A stretch of 64,000 nt of DNA from UBA10438 sp044238605 (GTDB lineage Bacteria > Bacteroidota > Ignavibacteria > Kapaibacteriales > Kapaibacteriaceae), in NCBI GenBank assembly GCA_044238605.1, contig JBIICY010000002.1, positions 310,001-374,000 on the forward strand, given 5' to 3'. The notes under the pieces are model-generated. The model made no database searches, was not told where the DNA came from, and was given only the letters and a program-made list of their open reading frames with translations. The translations under genes were made by a program, and so were the position numbers. Shown here in pieces: positions 34,934 to 43,611 of this stretch; within the stretch, counting starts at the first letter, position 1; the number at the start of each line of letters is the position of its first letter.

Positions 34934-35659
34934 ATGAAACTCTACATTCTCTTCTTCATCGCTTCCTGCAGCGCAGCACTTGGACAGATTCCGGCACTGG
35001 TCACGATGCCGCTGGCAATCGAATCTCCCGACCTGCGCGATGGAGAACACCTGGTAACTGTACGTTGGTACAACGATGCCGTGAGCGGGAGTGTTTACGG
35101 CACAGAAGGCACTTCGATTACCATCCAGAACGGACACAGCAGTATTACCCTAGGTAATGCGGCCCCGTTACCAATAGGACTCCTGCAAAGTGGCAACGCA
35201 TGGATAAGCGTGCAGTTCGACGGCGCATCAGAGCCAGCACTCCGATATCAGGTACTGCCATCAGCACTGGCTCATACAGCGTCCTTTGCGCTCGTAGCAG
35301 CATCGCTGGATCCGAGAGCCACGGGACTTGTAACATCTATCAATGAAACAGCCGGTGCTATAGAGCTAGCAGGGGGCAGGGGCATATCGATAGAACGCAG
35401 CGGACAACGCTTTGAAGTCTCACGCACTGCCGCAGAAGAGAAGGGGATGTTTCCCGGCAATGGGACGGCATGGCAGTTTATCGTCAAGGTAAAAGACACA
35501 TCACTCCTGGACAGCGAGATCGTCTGTAGTGTGGAGAGTCCGCACGGACTCGTGATTGCCTCTAGCTCCTATGATGCTGCATCTAAAGCATACGTGATCA
35601 CCACGTCAGCAGTCCTTCAACCCGACGAAACACTTCGGTGGCACATAGGCCATCGGTAA
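34934..35659 (+). CDS. Secreted protein of unknown function
   Basis: 241 residues from ATG 34934, chosen over an upstream GTG (34910) because it gives a signal peptide (MKLYILFFIASCSAALGQ). The rest is beta-rich with no known motif. It begins a run of four secreted-protein genes on this strand (to 40096), the first three separated by under 35 bases. Confidence 0.65.
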   Translation: MKLYILFFIASCSAALGQIPALVTMPLAIESPDLRDGEHLVTVRWYNDAVSGSVYGTEGTSITIQNGHSSITLGNAAPLPIGLLQSGNAWISVQFDGASEPALRYQVLPSALAHTASFALVAASLDPRATGLVTSINETAGAIELAGGRGISIERSGQRFEVSRTAAEEKGMFPGNGTAWQFIVKVKDTSLLDSEIVCSVESPHGLVIASSSYDAASKAYVITTSAVLQPDETLRWHIGHR

Positions 35660-35688
35660 TCATTATTCACCATTTAGAAAGAATGCAT

Positions 35689-36588
35689 ATGCTCACCTTC
35701 AACAGAGGACTCCTTCTGATGATCTTGCTCTCGGCCACGGCCGTGACGGTGTTTGCGCAGAGTATCACCACGGGATCGTTAAAGCTCCGTAACGCGCAGC
35801 CGGAGACGGTAACGCTCACCGTTCCATCTGCAAGTGTCACGGGATACAGTATCGTGTTGCCCGCCACAATGGGTACAGCCGGACAATCGCTAACAATCCA
35901 GAGTGCCACAGGTGTAACGGCAAATCTCGGCTGGACATCGAACGAATACTGGGGACTTACCGGAAGCTCGATCACTGCCGGTGGCACCGCTGCAAGTCAG
36001 CAGTACCTGGGTACCAGCAACGCACAAGATCTCGTGCTTGCAGCCAACGCAACGGAGGGTATTCGAGTGGTTGGAGCCGCTGGCCCAGCTCAGGGCTTCA
36101 TCGGTATCGGAACGTCCACACCTCGCGTAGGCGTCGAGATAGCCCGCACAGTACTTCTGTCCAATACTGGTTCTGCCAGCGAGCTGCGCTTTGCAGAGCC
36201 CTCTGCCGGAGGGACGAACTATACCGCATTTAAGGCAGCTGCCCAGGCAGCAGACATTACATATACGCTACCAGAGGCTCCACCAGCGGCAGATGGAATG
36301 GTGCTGCATGCAACATCTGCCGGAGTGCTCACATGGCAGTCCAACATGTCGAACATTCCCCGCGGACTGTATACCCCAACAGCTGGACAGTACATCCATG
36401 TAGTTCCAGCAGGGTTTGACATCAAACCTACGATGATACCGATCGTTACAATGATGAATCCGGCAGGCACAACAATCAGCGCATCCGTTACTGCAATAGA
36501 TGCGGCATCAGACACCTTTACTGTTGAAACATCTGTGCCACTCGGTACTGCCGATCGAATCTCATGGATTCTGCTCAACCAAATGTAA
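35689..36588 (+). CDS. Secreted tail-fibre-like repeat protein
   Basis: 299 residues from ATG 35689 (an ATG two codons upstream at 35683 is possible). Signal peptide MLTFNRGLLLMILLSATAVTVFAQ. It contains modules ELRFAEPSAGG-NYTAFKAAAQAADITYTLP followed by GMVLHATSAGVLTWQS, a repeat type seen in phage tail fibres and surface proteins of environmental Bacteroidota. A first, more divergent copy lies at about 40-90 (LTVPSASVTGYSIVLP ... NLGWTS). Probably forms trimeric beta structure; unproven. Confidence 0.65.
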   Translation: MLTFNRGLLLMILLSATAVTVFAQSITTGSLKLRNAQPETVTLTVPSASVTGYSIVLPATMGTAGQSLTIQSATGVTANLGWTSNEYWGLTGSSITAGGTAASQQYLGTSNAQDLVLAANATEGIRVVGAAGPAQGFIGIGTSTPRVGVEIARTVLLSNTGSASELRFAEPSAGGTNYTAFKAAAQAADITYTLPEAPPAADGMVLHATSAGVLTWQSNMSNIPRGLYTPTAGQYIHVVPAGFDIKPTMIPIVTMMNPAGTTISASVTAIDAASDTFTVETSVPLGTADRISWILLNQM

Positions 36589-36602
36589 CGAGCATACCAG
36601 GC

Positions 36603-38042
36603 ATGCGGATCTCATTGACGATACAAGCTATAACGATCGCAGTGGCAGTGATGTGCCTGCCAACAGCGGCTCAAGCACAGTCGTTATCAGCGACTACACT
36701 GCTCAATGGCAGTAACTCTACATTGTCAATCGTCAATGCATCCACCTACGGTATGCCGATCCGCTTCTCCACGGGCCCCCTTGGACAGATCACAGCAATG
36801 GAAATCGACTCTCAAGGGGGAACGTGGGTTCGGGGTCCGCTAAGCATAGGCATAGGCATTGGCGCGCTTTCAAGCGAGCGGCTCCGCATCGGGGCTGTAC
36901 AGCCTAATGCCGGCACAGGTCTCACGGTCTCGATGACGGGTACCCAGCAGAGCACGGCGATTAGCATTCGAGATGTCGGTATGAACGGGAGCGACCACGC
37001 AGGCCTCGTGCTGTCAAGTCAGAGCAACGGCTCCGGAACAGGCATCCGCATTGGTGGAGCAAACGGTACTGGCAGGCCCACACTGCAGACAGGAATTGAC
37101 ATCGTCGGCGGCCTCGGCATTCGATACAATGCGCTACATGCGGGCACCGCAACAGCGATAGAGATCGGCGGTACGAATCCGCCACGACGCGGCATAGACA
37201 TCTCTACTTCTGGAACCGATCACATTGGAGTTATCGCCCGTGCCAATACGAATGGAACTGGCGTCCTGGGAATATCACAATCGTCAACTGCGGAGACTCC
37301 CACTCAACGGCTTCGATCTGGGGTGATGGGGTATGCAGCGAGTAACTCATCTGCCGGGTCGGATACACTTACTGGAATCTATGGGCTTTCCGTGCGGGCT
37401 GGTAGCGGAGGATCGCAAACCATCACCGTTGGGGTTCACGGTCGTGCACTAAGCCGCTGTACGCAGCATGCCGGCACGACAATTGGGGTATTGGCAGATG
37501 CATCAACTTCTGCTTCTGGGTCCTACGCTTCGATAGCAGGCTGCTTCTTGGGAGACTCAGCATCGTATGCGTTGGTTGCACTAGGAGGGGATGTGATCCT
37601 AGGAGGCAGACCCGAGATGCTGCCTCAACGAATTCTTTCATCACCGATTGCGCAACAGAAGACGTTGACCACTGTGTACTTGTATGATGCCCATGTAACG
37701 GGAAGTATCCGAATACGGCAGCAGTGCATGCCCCTTTCGATGGTGCAGATCATTCCTGCAGCAAATGGCCTCGTCCTTAACCTGCCGTCAGTTGGTGTAC
37801 AGCGTGTTGCCGTCACAGGCAATGGGAATCAAATCGGTGGACTCAACGCTTCTGCTGAGGACGGTACAGTGATCTATCTCCTCCCAATGGATGGTCCGCT
37901 AGTACTGCTACACAACGAGCCATCAGTCCCGAATGAGCAGCGGTTCCAGCTGCCAAATCAGCAGGCCTATGCTCTCGAGCCCGATGTGGTTCATTCACTC
38001 TGGTACGATGTGCGTGACATGAAATGGAGAATTCTGAAATGA
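36603..38042 (+). CDS. Secreted glycine-rich beta-repeat protein, tail-fibre-like
   Basis: 479 residues from ATG 36603, giving the signal peptide MRISLTIQAITIAVAVMCLPTAAQAQ. The middle is a chain of short Gly/Thr-rich turns: GTGIRIGGANGTG, GIDIVGGLGIRYNAL, AIEIGGTNPPRRGIDI, GVIARANTNGTGVLGIS, GVMGYA, GVHGRA. Such spacing suggests a beta-helix or trimeric fibre. The C-terminal ~130 residues resemble a compact jellyroll. Its stop overlaps the next start as ATGA. Confidence 0.65.
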   Translation: MRISLTIQAITIAVAVMCLPTAAQAQSLSATTLLNGSNSTLSIVNASTYGMPIRFSTGPLGQITAMEIDSQGGTWVRGPLSIGIGIGALSSERLRIGAVQPNAGTGLTVSMTGTQQSTAISIRDVGMNGSDHAGLVLSSQSNGSGTGIRIGGANGTGRPTLQTGIDIVGGLGIRYNALHAGTATAIEIGGTNPPRRGIDISTSGTDHIGVIARANTNGTGVLGISQSSTAETPTQRLRSGVMGYAASNSSAGSDTLTGIYGLSVRAGSGGSQTITVGVHGRALSRCTQHAGTTIGVLADASTSASGSYASIAGCFLGDSASYALVALGGDVILGGRPEMLPQRILSSPIAQQKTLTTVYLYDAHVTGSIRIRQQCMPLSMVQIIPAANGLVLNLPSVGVQRVAVTGNGNQIGGLNASAEDGTVIYLLPMDGPLVLLHNEPSVPNEQRFQLPNQQAYALEPDVVHSLWYDVRDMKWRILK

Positions 38043-40096
38043 CGTCCCGAATTGTTCTTACGGCACTGATTGTCTTCTTGTCCACCATCAGCGCCACGAG
38101 CTCAACAGAGATCTACTGCGAGTCGTTTTCCGTGCTGCAGATCGATGCCTGCAACAGCAAGCTCATCCTTGATCGTTCTGCGACAACGAAGCTCCGTAGC
38201 GGCACAATCGTAGCGCTCCACTGTTCGCAGTCGACTTCGGCAAAAGGGGATTCGCTCACAGGAACGATAACATTGTGTAGTGTTGATACTGCCACAGGCA
38301 ACAGCGTATATCTTCGGGAAGATGTGGGCGGCATTGCGGCATCGTTAAACAGAGTGCAGCTCGTTGTGCCCCTACTAGGCGATGCGGTCTTGGGATCAGA
38401 TACCATACGTCCGCTCCCGTGGAACGGCAGATTCGGTGGAGCCGTCATCATTCTTGGCGGGCACATCGACCTCCGAGATATCACCGTGGATGCATCGGCA
38501 AGGGGCTTTCTGGGCGGACAGCAAACGTTTCCCTATGTAAGTCAAACTGATACTACTGACGAGCTGGCGCGAAGGACTTCGGGAGAATGCTACCTAGGGG
38601 TTACGAGGATGCATGCAGGGCAATTCGGAATTCTGCACAACGGCGGCGGGTCTGGTGCACCGGCTCGCGCGCTCGGAGGACGTGGCGGCAGCACCTCTTC
38701 CGCGTTTCAGCCGGTAATGTCAGGGTCTATACCAGGTGCACCCTGGGACCGCCCGATACTCGTGTTTGGGTCAGGGGGCGGCGCAGGACACCGCAACGAT
38801 CTCAGCAGCGCTGGTGGCGGGCGAGGTGGTGGATTGATCGTCATCATCGCCGATTCGATCTCTACCTCGAATCGAACGATCCTTGATGTCTCCGGTGAAC
38901 ATGGACAAGCTGCAGCTGCCGATGGTGCTGGTGGCGGTGGGGCAGGAGGAACCATTGCTCTAGCAGTGACGCGTGGCCTCAACAAGCTCTCTCTCCGAGG
39001 TACAGGCGGCAACGGTGGCGATGTGTTTTGTTCAACGATTACTGCCGGACCAGGAGGCGGCGCGGCAGGGGGAACGGTATACACCGAGAGCGCACTTTCC
39101 GACATTCGTAATGTGAATCTTCGCGGCGGTATGTCTGGTCGGATACGCTGCGCTGATTCGTCTTCACATGCAAACGGCGCGGGCAATGGGCGAGACGGGA
39201 TGTATGTCTTGGTATCTTCACTCGTTACCACTGCCCCCATGAGAACATCTCCAGCCGTTCGAATCCGCGCGGTGGACACGATCGTCGATTACGGAAGCAC
39301 AACACTCCTTGAGCTGATTGGTGAGGGGGTCGTTACCTGGGAGAACCCTACAGTACTCTATCGGTCATCAGACAGGCGGCTCGTGGAGACCCCTGCAATT
39401 ACACAACCTGTCTGGTTCGCTGTAACGGTGATCACACCAAGCGGCTGTGCCATCAGAGACAGTATTCGAATTCGGCCAAAGCTTGATGCCGTATCAATCA
39501 CCATTGAGGCAGATTACATTCGGGCTGCTCCCGGAGACACGGTAGACGTATTCCTCCGTATGACGCTCTCTAGCCCCCTTCAACGGACGGTGCAGGGTAC
39601 GATTTCAATCTCTACCAACGCCGCTGTTGCACACGGAGTTGGAGGCACACACTCTCGCAACGGCCGCGCAACACTCCACGTACCTTTTGTGGTGAATTCA
39701 GGGGCCACAACAACGTTCCGTCGCCAGCAGCTCGCCATCACTCTGGGAGATTCTCTCACGAGTCAGATATCGATCGATAGTGTTGCACTAAGTGGACCAA
39801 CCATACCGGTTCGCCGCAGACATGGCAGAATCACGCTTGATAGCATTTGTGTTGCAGGGGGCCGCCCTCGGTTGTTTGATCCATATGCTCCATCACTACA
39901 GATCGTCGGGCGAATGATCATTGCTCAAGCAGACGATGTCGCGTTGTTCGACCTGCTTGGTAGATCAATTACTGGTGTTGTCTCACGAGATGCCAATGCG
40001 ATTGTGGCTCACATCCCGGAAGACATCCACGGGCTTGTCTTGATCAGCATCACTGCACACGGTAGGGTGTGGTCGCGCTCGATCTGGCTTGACTGA
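38039..40096 (+). CDS. Secreted protein with glycine-rich region and T9SS-like C-terminus
   Basis: 685 residues from ATG 38039. Signal peptide MTSRIVLTALIVFLSTISATSS. A strongly Gly-rich region at about 195-380 (GGGAGHRNDL, GGGRGGGLIVIIADSIS, GAGGGGAGGTIAL, GPGGGAAGGTVY) resembles the glycine-rich surface domains of Bacteroidota. The last ~70 residues (LFDLLGRSITGV ... IHGLVLISITAHG) look like a shortened T9SS sorting domain. The stop abuts the stop of the convergent cytochrome gene. Confidence 0.7.
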   Translation: MTSRIVLTALIVFLSTISATSSTEIYCESFSVLQIDACNSKLILDRSATTKLRSGTIVALHCSQSTSAKGDSLTGTITLCSVDTATGNSVYLREDVGGIAASLNRVQLVVPLLGDAVLGSDTIRPLPWNGRFGGAVIILGGHIDLRDITVDASARGFLGGQQTFPYVSQTDTTDELARRTSGECYLGVTRMHAGQFGILHNGGGSGAPARALGGRGGSTSSAFQPVMSGSIPGAPWDRPILVFGSGGGAGHRNDLSSAGGGRGGGLIVIIADSISTSNRTILDVSGEHGQAAAADGAGGGGAGGTIALAVTRGLNKLSLRGTGGNGGDVFCSTITAGPGGGAAGGTVYTESALSDIRNVNLRGGMSGRIRCADSSSHANGAGNGRDGMYVLVSSLVTTAPMRTSPAVRIRAVDTIVDYGSTTLLELIGEGVVTWENPTVLYRSSDRRLVETPAITQPVWFAVTVITPSGCAIRDSIRIRPKLDAVSITIEADYIRAAPGDTVDVFLRMTLSSPLQRTVQGTISISTNAAVAHGVGGTHSRNGRATLHVPFVVNSGATTTFRRQQLAITLGDSLTSQISIDSVALSGPTIPVRRRHGRITLDSICVAGGRPRLFDPYAPSLQIVGRMIIAQADDVALFDLLGRSITGVVSRDANAIVAHIPEDIHGLVLISITAHGRVWSRSIWLD

Positions 40097-41620
40097 TCAT
40101 CTCGTTGTATTCACAAGCAGCAGGGCCTGATACCCCGACTGCATCCAGCGTTCTGCTTGTGCATCAGAGATCATGCCGGGCCCGATCGATACGTTGCCGA
40201 GAATCACATCGACATCACCGTCACCATCAACATCAGCGGCATCAGAGACAAGCCAGCGTCCTTCCAAGGCACCCTCGATATCCCATACCCCTTGCTGATG
40301 CGATGTCGAATTAGCTACATAGCGCACAAGGTCTGTAGGCTTACCCATTAGACGAGGGAAGTAACTAAAGGACAGCTGATCGACCCGCCCATTCAAATCA
40401 AAATCTCGCACATGAACACCATACGCACCATCAAAACGTTCGAATGAAATGCGCGAATAGGTAAGGGGCGCCGTGCGCTTGTAGATGTATACTCCATGGT
40501 ACGGCTTGTATGGTGGAGCATCGTAATCGCCATTGTCGCCGGTTGTGTACAGGATCTCATCAACACCGTCGTTATCGACATCTGCAAGGCTTACCGAGGA
40601 ACTTCCATAACTCGGCGGCGACTCGATAAGATCTACCGAAGTAAAGCGTCCGGCACGCTGCTGGACATAGACACGAACAACCTCTCGGGCCTGGGCCATC
40701 AGGACTACGATATCTGGCCGCTTATCATTGGTGATGTCCTTTACGATTGCCCGAATCGCACCTGGCTGTGATGAAAGCTCATGATAGGTAAGCGATCCGT
40801 TCTTGGTGGATTCAAACCAACCAAATCTGCCAAGCAAGTTGCCGTACTCGGTTACGAGAAAGTCATCTCGTCCATCCAGATTAAGATCAGCTACCACCAG
40901 ATGCGTGGGTCTGCGCAGCGAGTCGATAACCGTGCTGCGTTTGTATGTAGAGCCCCGCGCTCCGGGTTTGCCGCTCCATTGAACCTTGACAACTGACCCC
41001 GCTGCTGAGTCATGCGGGAGCAGCTTGCCCATATTGGTTACATACCAGGTGTTGCCTCGCACGACTAGGCATGACGGTGGACCACCTACATCGACCGATG
41101 CGATCTGGCGGCCTTGCAGATCCGTCACACGCAGCAGGTGCGTTTGAGCATCTCCAACAATGATCTGACGGTTAGCTGTATCAAACTGCACAACAGACGT
41201 CATTGGAACGCCCTCTGTCGAAGGGATCTTCACAGACGCAAAGACTGTGTTTGTACCACGCTGAGGCACAACAGCTGGCTCTGGCAGTTTCGAAGGCGCC
41301 GCATCGATATACCAGGAAGCAACTTTAAACCACTCGTCCTCGGTCATCATCGGAACGGTGGGATACATCGCCGCAACATCGTGCGTTACCAACGCACGCT
41401 GCTCCAGTGTGTCCATGCCCATGAACTTGCGCATCATGGGAAAGACCTTCGAGATCCATGTAGACTTATCGAGGTGTTCGGGAAGGGGCTGCAGATGGCA
41501 TGAACCACAGTATTGCTTGGCAAGCACCTTTCCTTCGTCTTCCTCATGCACATTGACGACCACAAAACCTGCTGTCAGTGAAGCTGAGAGTATTGCGATG
41601 ATCGTATTGCGCAACATCAT
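40097..41620 (-). CDS. Exported mono-haem cytochrome c with FG-GAP/VCBS repeat domain
   Basis: 507 residues. An N-terminal hydrophobic export segment is followed by a class I cytochrome c domain with haem motif C38-G-S-C41-H42; Met residues in MMRKFMGMD may give the axial ligand. Residues ~130-500 form a beta-propeller of FG-GAP/VCBS-like repeats, seen as DLNLDGRDDFLV, DVDNDGVDEILY, DFDLNGRVDQLS and DVDGDGDVDVIL, calcium-binding loops. Likely periplasmic or surface. It is translationally coupled (TAATG) to purB. Confidence 0.85.
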   Translation of the reverse strand: MMLRNTIIAILSASLTAGFVVVNVHEEDEGKVLAKQYCGSCHLQPLPEHLDKSTWISKVFPMMRKFMGMDTLEQRALVTHDVAAMYPTVPMMTEDEWFKVASWYIDAAPSKLPEPAVVPQRGTNTVFASVKIPSTEGVPMTSVVQFDTANRQIIVGDAQTHLLRVTDLQGRQIASVDVGGPPSCLVVRGNTWYVTNMGKLLPHDSAAGSVVKVQWSGKPGARGSTYKRSTVIDSLRRPTHLVVADLNLDGRDDFLVTEYGNLLGRFGWFESTKNGSLTYHELSSQPGAIRAIVKDITNDKRPDIVVLMAQAREVVRVYVQQRAGRFTSVDLIESPPSYGSSSVSLADVDNDGVDEILYTTGDNGDYDAPPYKPYHGVYIYKRTAPLTYSRISFERFDGAYGVHVRDFDLNGRVDQLSFSYFPRLMGKPTDLVRYVANSTSHQQGVWDIEGALEGRWLVSDAADVDGDGDVDVILGNVSIGPGMISDAQAERWMQSGYQALLLVNTTR

Positions 41621-42918
41621 TAGTCGGTAAGACCGCAGCGTGCAAAGATCGCGTCAACGTTTTTCAACATCCTCTCAGGATCAAAGATCGCATCAAGCTC
41701 TTGACTCGTCATCAACGCACCGATCTCGTCATCCTCGCGAAGTGTTTCTCGCAAAGGAATGCGCGTTTGCCAGGTCTTCATGGCATTGCGCTGCACCATC
41801 TTATAGGCATCCTCGCGCGTTACGTCCTTGCGGACGAGCGCGAGCATCACGGATTGTGAGAAGGGGAGGCCATGTGTTAGTTCGAGATTACGCTGCATGT
41901 TCTCAGGATAGACGATCAGCTTGTCAATGAGCCCCGTTGCCAGATGCAGCATGTAATCTATGGTGATCGTTGAGTCTGGACAGATTACGCGCTCGACGCT
42001 GCTGTGAGATATATCGCGCTCGTGCCACAACGCGTTGTTTTCAATAGCAGCCAGTGCGTTTGTGCGCAGCAGACGCGCAAGACCGCAGATGCGTTCACTC
42101 AGGATAGGATTGCGCTTGTGCGGCATAGCCGAGGAGCCCTTTTGTCCTGGCGAGAAATACTCTTCGGCTTCGAGAACTTCTGTGCGCTGAAGATGCCGCA
42201 CCTCTGTTCCAATCTTTTCCAAGAATGAGCCAATCAATGCCAGTGCAGTCAGAAACTCTGCATGTCTGTCCCGCTGAATAACCTGCGTGCTCACCGGAGC
42301 AGGCTTTAGGCCAAGCTTTGCGCAGACAAACTCTTCAACAGCTGGAGAGAGATGCTCAAACGTCCCAACTGCGCCTGAGATCATCCCAACGCTGATGGAG
42401 CTAATGGCATGTTCAAGACGCGTGATGCTACGCTTGCACTCCTCGTGCCACAGAGCAAGCTTGAGTCCAAAGGTCGTAGGCTCTGCATGGATACCATGCG
42501 AACGCCCAATGCAGACGGTAGACTTATGCTCTTTGGCTCGGCGTGCAAGAATATCCCGAAACGCTACAAGGTCTGCCATGATCAACTCACCGGCCTGCTT
42601 AAGCTGCACAGCAAGGCATGTATCGAGAACGTCGCTAGACGTCATTCCAAGGTGAATGAACCGCGACGACGGCCCGACGTACTCAGCAACATTGGTCGTA
42701 AAGGCGATCACATCGTGCTTGGTAACCTCCTCGATCTCAAGGATGCGCTTGACGTCAAATGATGCCTTTTGACGGATCTCAGCAACTGCTTCACGTGGTA
42801 TCACACCAAGTTCTGCCTGTGCTTCGCAGGCAAGGATCTCGATCTCGAGCCAGATGCGGTACTTGTTTTCGTCAGACCAAATTGCGCCCATATCGGGGCG
42901 GGTGTAGCGTTCTATCAT
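41620..42918 (-). CDS. purB: Adenylosuccinate lyase
   Basis: 432 residues from ATG 42916-42918 (MIERYTRPDMGAIWSDENKY, the standard N-terminus); the longer frame starting at 42948 is not family-like. The fumarase/ASL signature GSSAMPHKRNPI is present, as are HLGMTSSDVLDT and the substrate site GRSHGIHAEPTTFG. It acts twice in purine synthesis (SAICAR to AICAR, adenylosuccinate to AMP). A promoter element and inverted repeat occupy the 39 bases upstream. Confidence 0.96.
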   Translation of the reverse strand: MIERYTRPDMGAIWSDENKYRIWLEIEILACEAQAELGVIPREAVAEIRQKASFDVKRILEIEEVTKHDVIAFTTNVAEYVGPSSRFIHLGMTSSDVLDTCLAVQLKQAGELIMADLVAFRDILARRAKEHKSTVCIGRSHGIHAEPTTFGLKLALWHEECKRSITRLEHAISSISVGMISGAVGTFEHLSPAVEEFVCAKLGLKPAPVSTQVIQRDRHAEFLTALALIGSFLEKIGTEVRHLQRTEVLEAEEYFSPGQKGSSAMPHKRNPILSERICGLARLLRTNALAAIENNALWHERDISHSSVERVICPDSTITIDYMLHLATGLIDKLIVYPENMQRNLELTHGLPFSQSVMLALVRKDVTREDAYKMVQRNAMKTWQTRIPLRETLREDDEIGALMTSQELDAIFDPERMLKNVDAIFARCGLTD

Positions 42919-42922
42919 GACT

Positions 42923-42950
42923 GTTTGTGCTTGTTTAGGAAAGCACAAAC
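42923..42950 (-). promoter_or_regulatory. 10-bp inverted repeat upstream of purB
   Basis: GTTTGTGCTT (42923-42932) and its exact complement AAGCACAAAC (42941-42950) with an 8-base loop. One arm overlaps the TAAGTTTG promoter element, so it could be an operator or a 5'-UTR hairpin. No T-run follows, so a terminator for tsaB is unlikely. Confidence 0.6.
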
Positions 42951-42953
42951 TTA
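42946..42953 (-). promoter_or_regulatory. TAAGTTTG -7 promoter element for purB
   Basis: Exact match to TAnnTTTG on the minus strand, 28 bases upstream of the purB ATG and inside the 39-base tsaB-purB gap. It implies that purB has its own promoter although it also lies at the end of the prmA-mfd-tsaB operon. Confidence 0.5.
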
Positions 42954-42957
42954 CGGA

Positions 42958-43611
42958 TTAGCGTGGCTGGAACTCTTGATGATAGTTTGGCACGAACTGA
43001 TTTGCATCGGCGAAGGGGCTTCCTTTAGCCAACATGATCCACGCAGCATACGCAACGAACCGTGCGGAGTGACGAGAAAGTCCACTTACGGGCAGTGCAG
43101 TCAGCAGCCCTGCCGCCGGGCCAACAACTAGCATCGACGCAGCGTCGATGCGCGCACGCGCCTCGTCGGTGGTCATAAGTACTGCATCGGCTTCGATATC
43201 AAGCTCATCACAGGGAGAGGTGCTCAGGTAGACCAGGTCCCGGTGAGATCCAATAGCACAGGCAATCCCCGAGGCACCCGAAAGACGGGCAACTTCGAGG
43301 GCAGCTGCCATCATTGCAACGTGGCTTGGAACTGCGAGCAGTTTCGGCGTTCCGGTGTAACAGAGCCCCTTGGCAAAAGATGCGCCGATGCGCAAGCCGG
43401 TAAATGACCCTGGACCAGACGAAACCGCAACGATATCGATATCACAAACTGGGATTCCTGCATGCTCACATGCTGATGTAACCACTCCGGCGAGCATTTC
43501 ATCATGGACGTTGCTGCGGAGAATCTCAATGGACGACGTTAGCATGCCATCGACTGATACTGCTGCACTGCAGACGGCACCGCTTGTTTCGATTGCCAGA
43601 AGACGCCTCAT
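42958..43611 (-). CDS. tsaB: tRNA threonylcarbamoyladenosine synthesis protein TsaB
   Basis: 217 residues. The ASKHA-fold N-terminus MRRLLAIETSGAVCSAAV and the family signature SSGPGSFTGLRIGASFAKGL (about 64-83) are clear. TsaB is the non-catalytic partner of TsaD in making t6A37 of tRNA. It starts by a TGATG overlap with mfd. Confidence 0.93.
   Translation of the reverse strand: MRRLLAIETSGAVCSAAVSVDGMLTSSIEILRSNVHDEMLAGVVTSACEHAGIPVCDIDIVAVSSGPGSFTGLRIGASFAKGLCYTGTPKLLAVPSHVAMMAAALEVARLSGASGIACAIGSHRDLVYLSTSPCDELDIEADAVLMTTDEARARIDAASMLVVGPAAGLLTALPVSGLSRHSARFVAYAAWIMLAKGSPFADANQFVPNYHQEFQPR

Noticed and set aside
38707..39279. 190-codon Pro/Arg-rich minus-strand frame
   Set aside because: Mirror of the Gly-rich repeat of the secreted protein (GGx codons read as Pro on the other strand).
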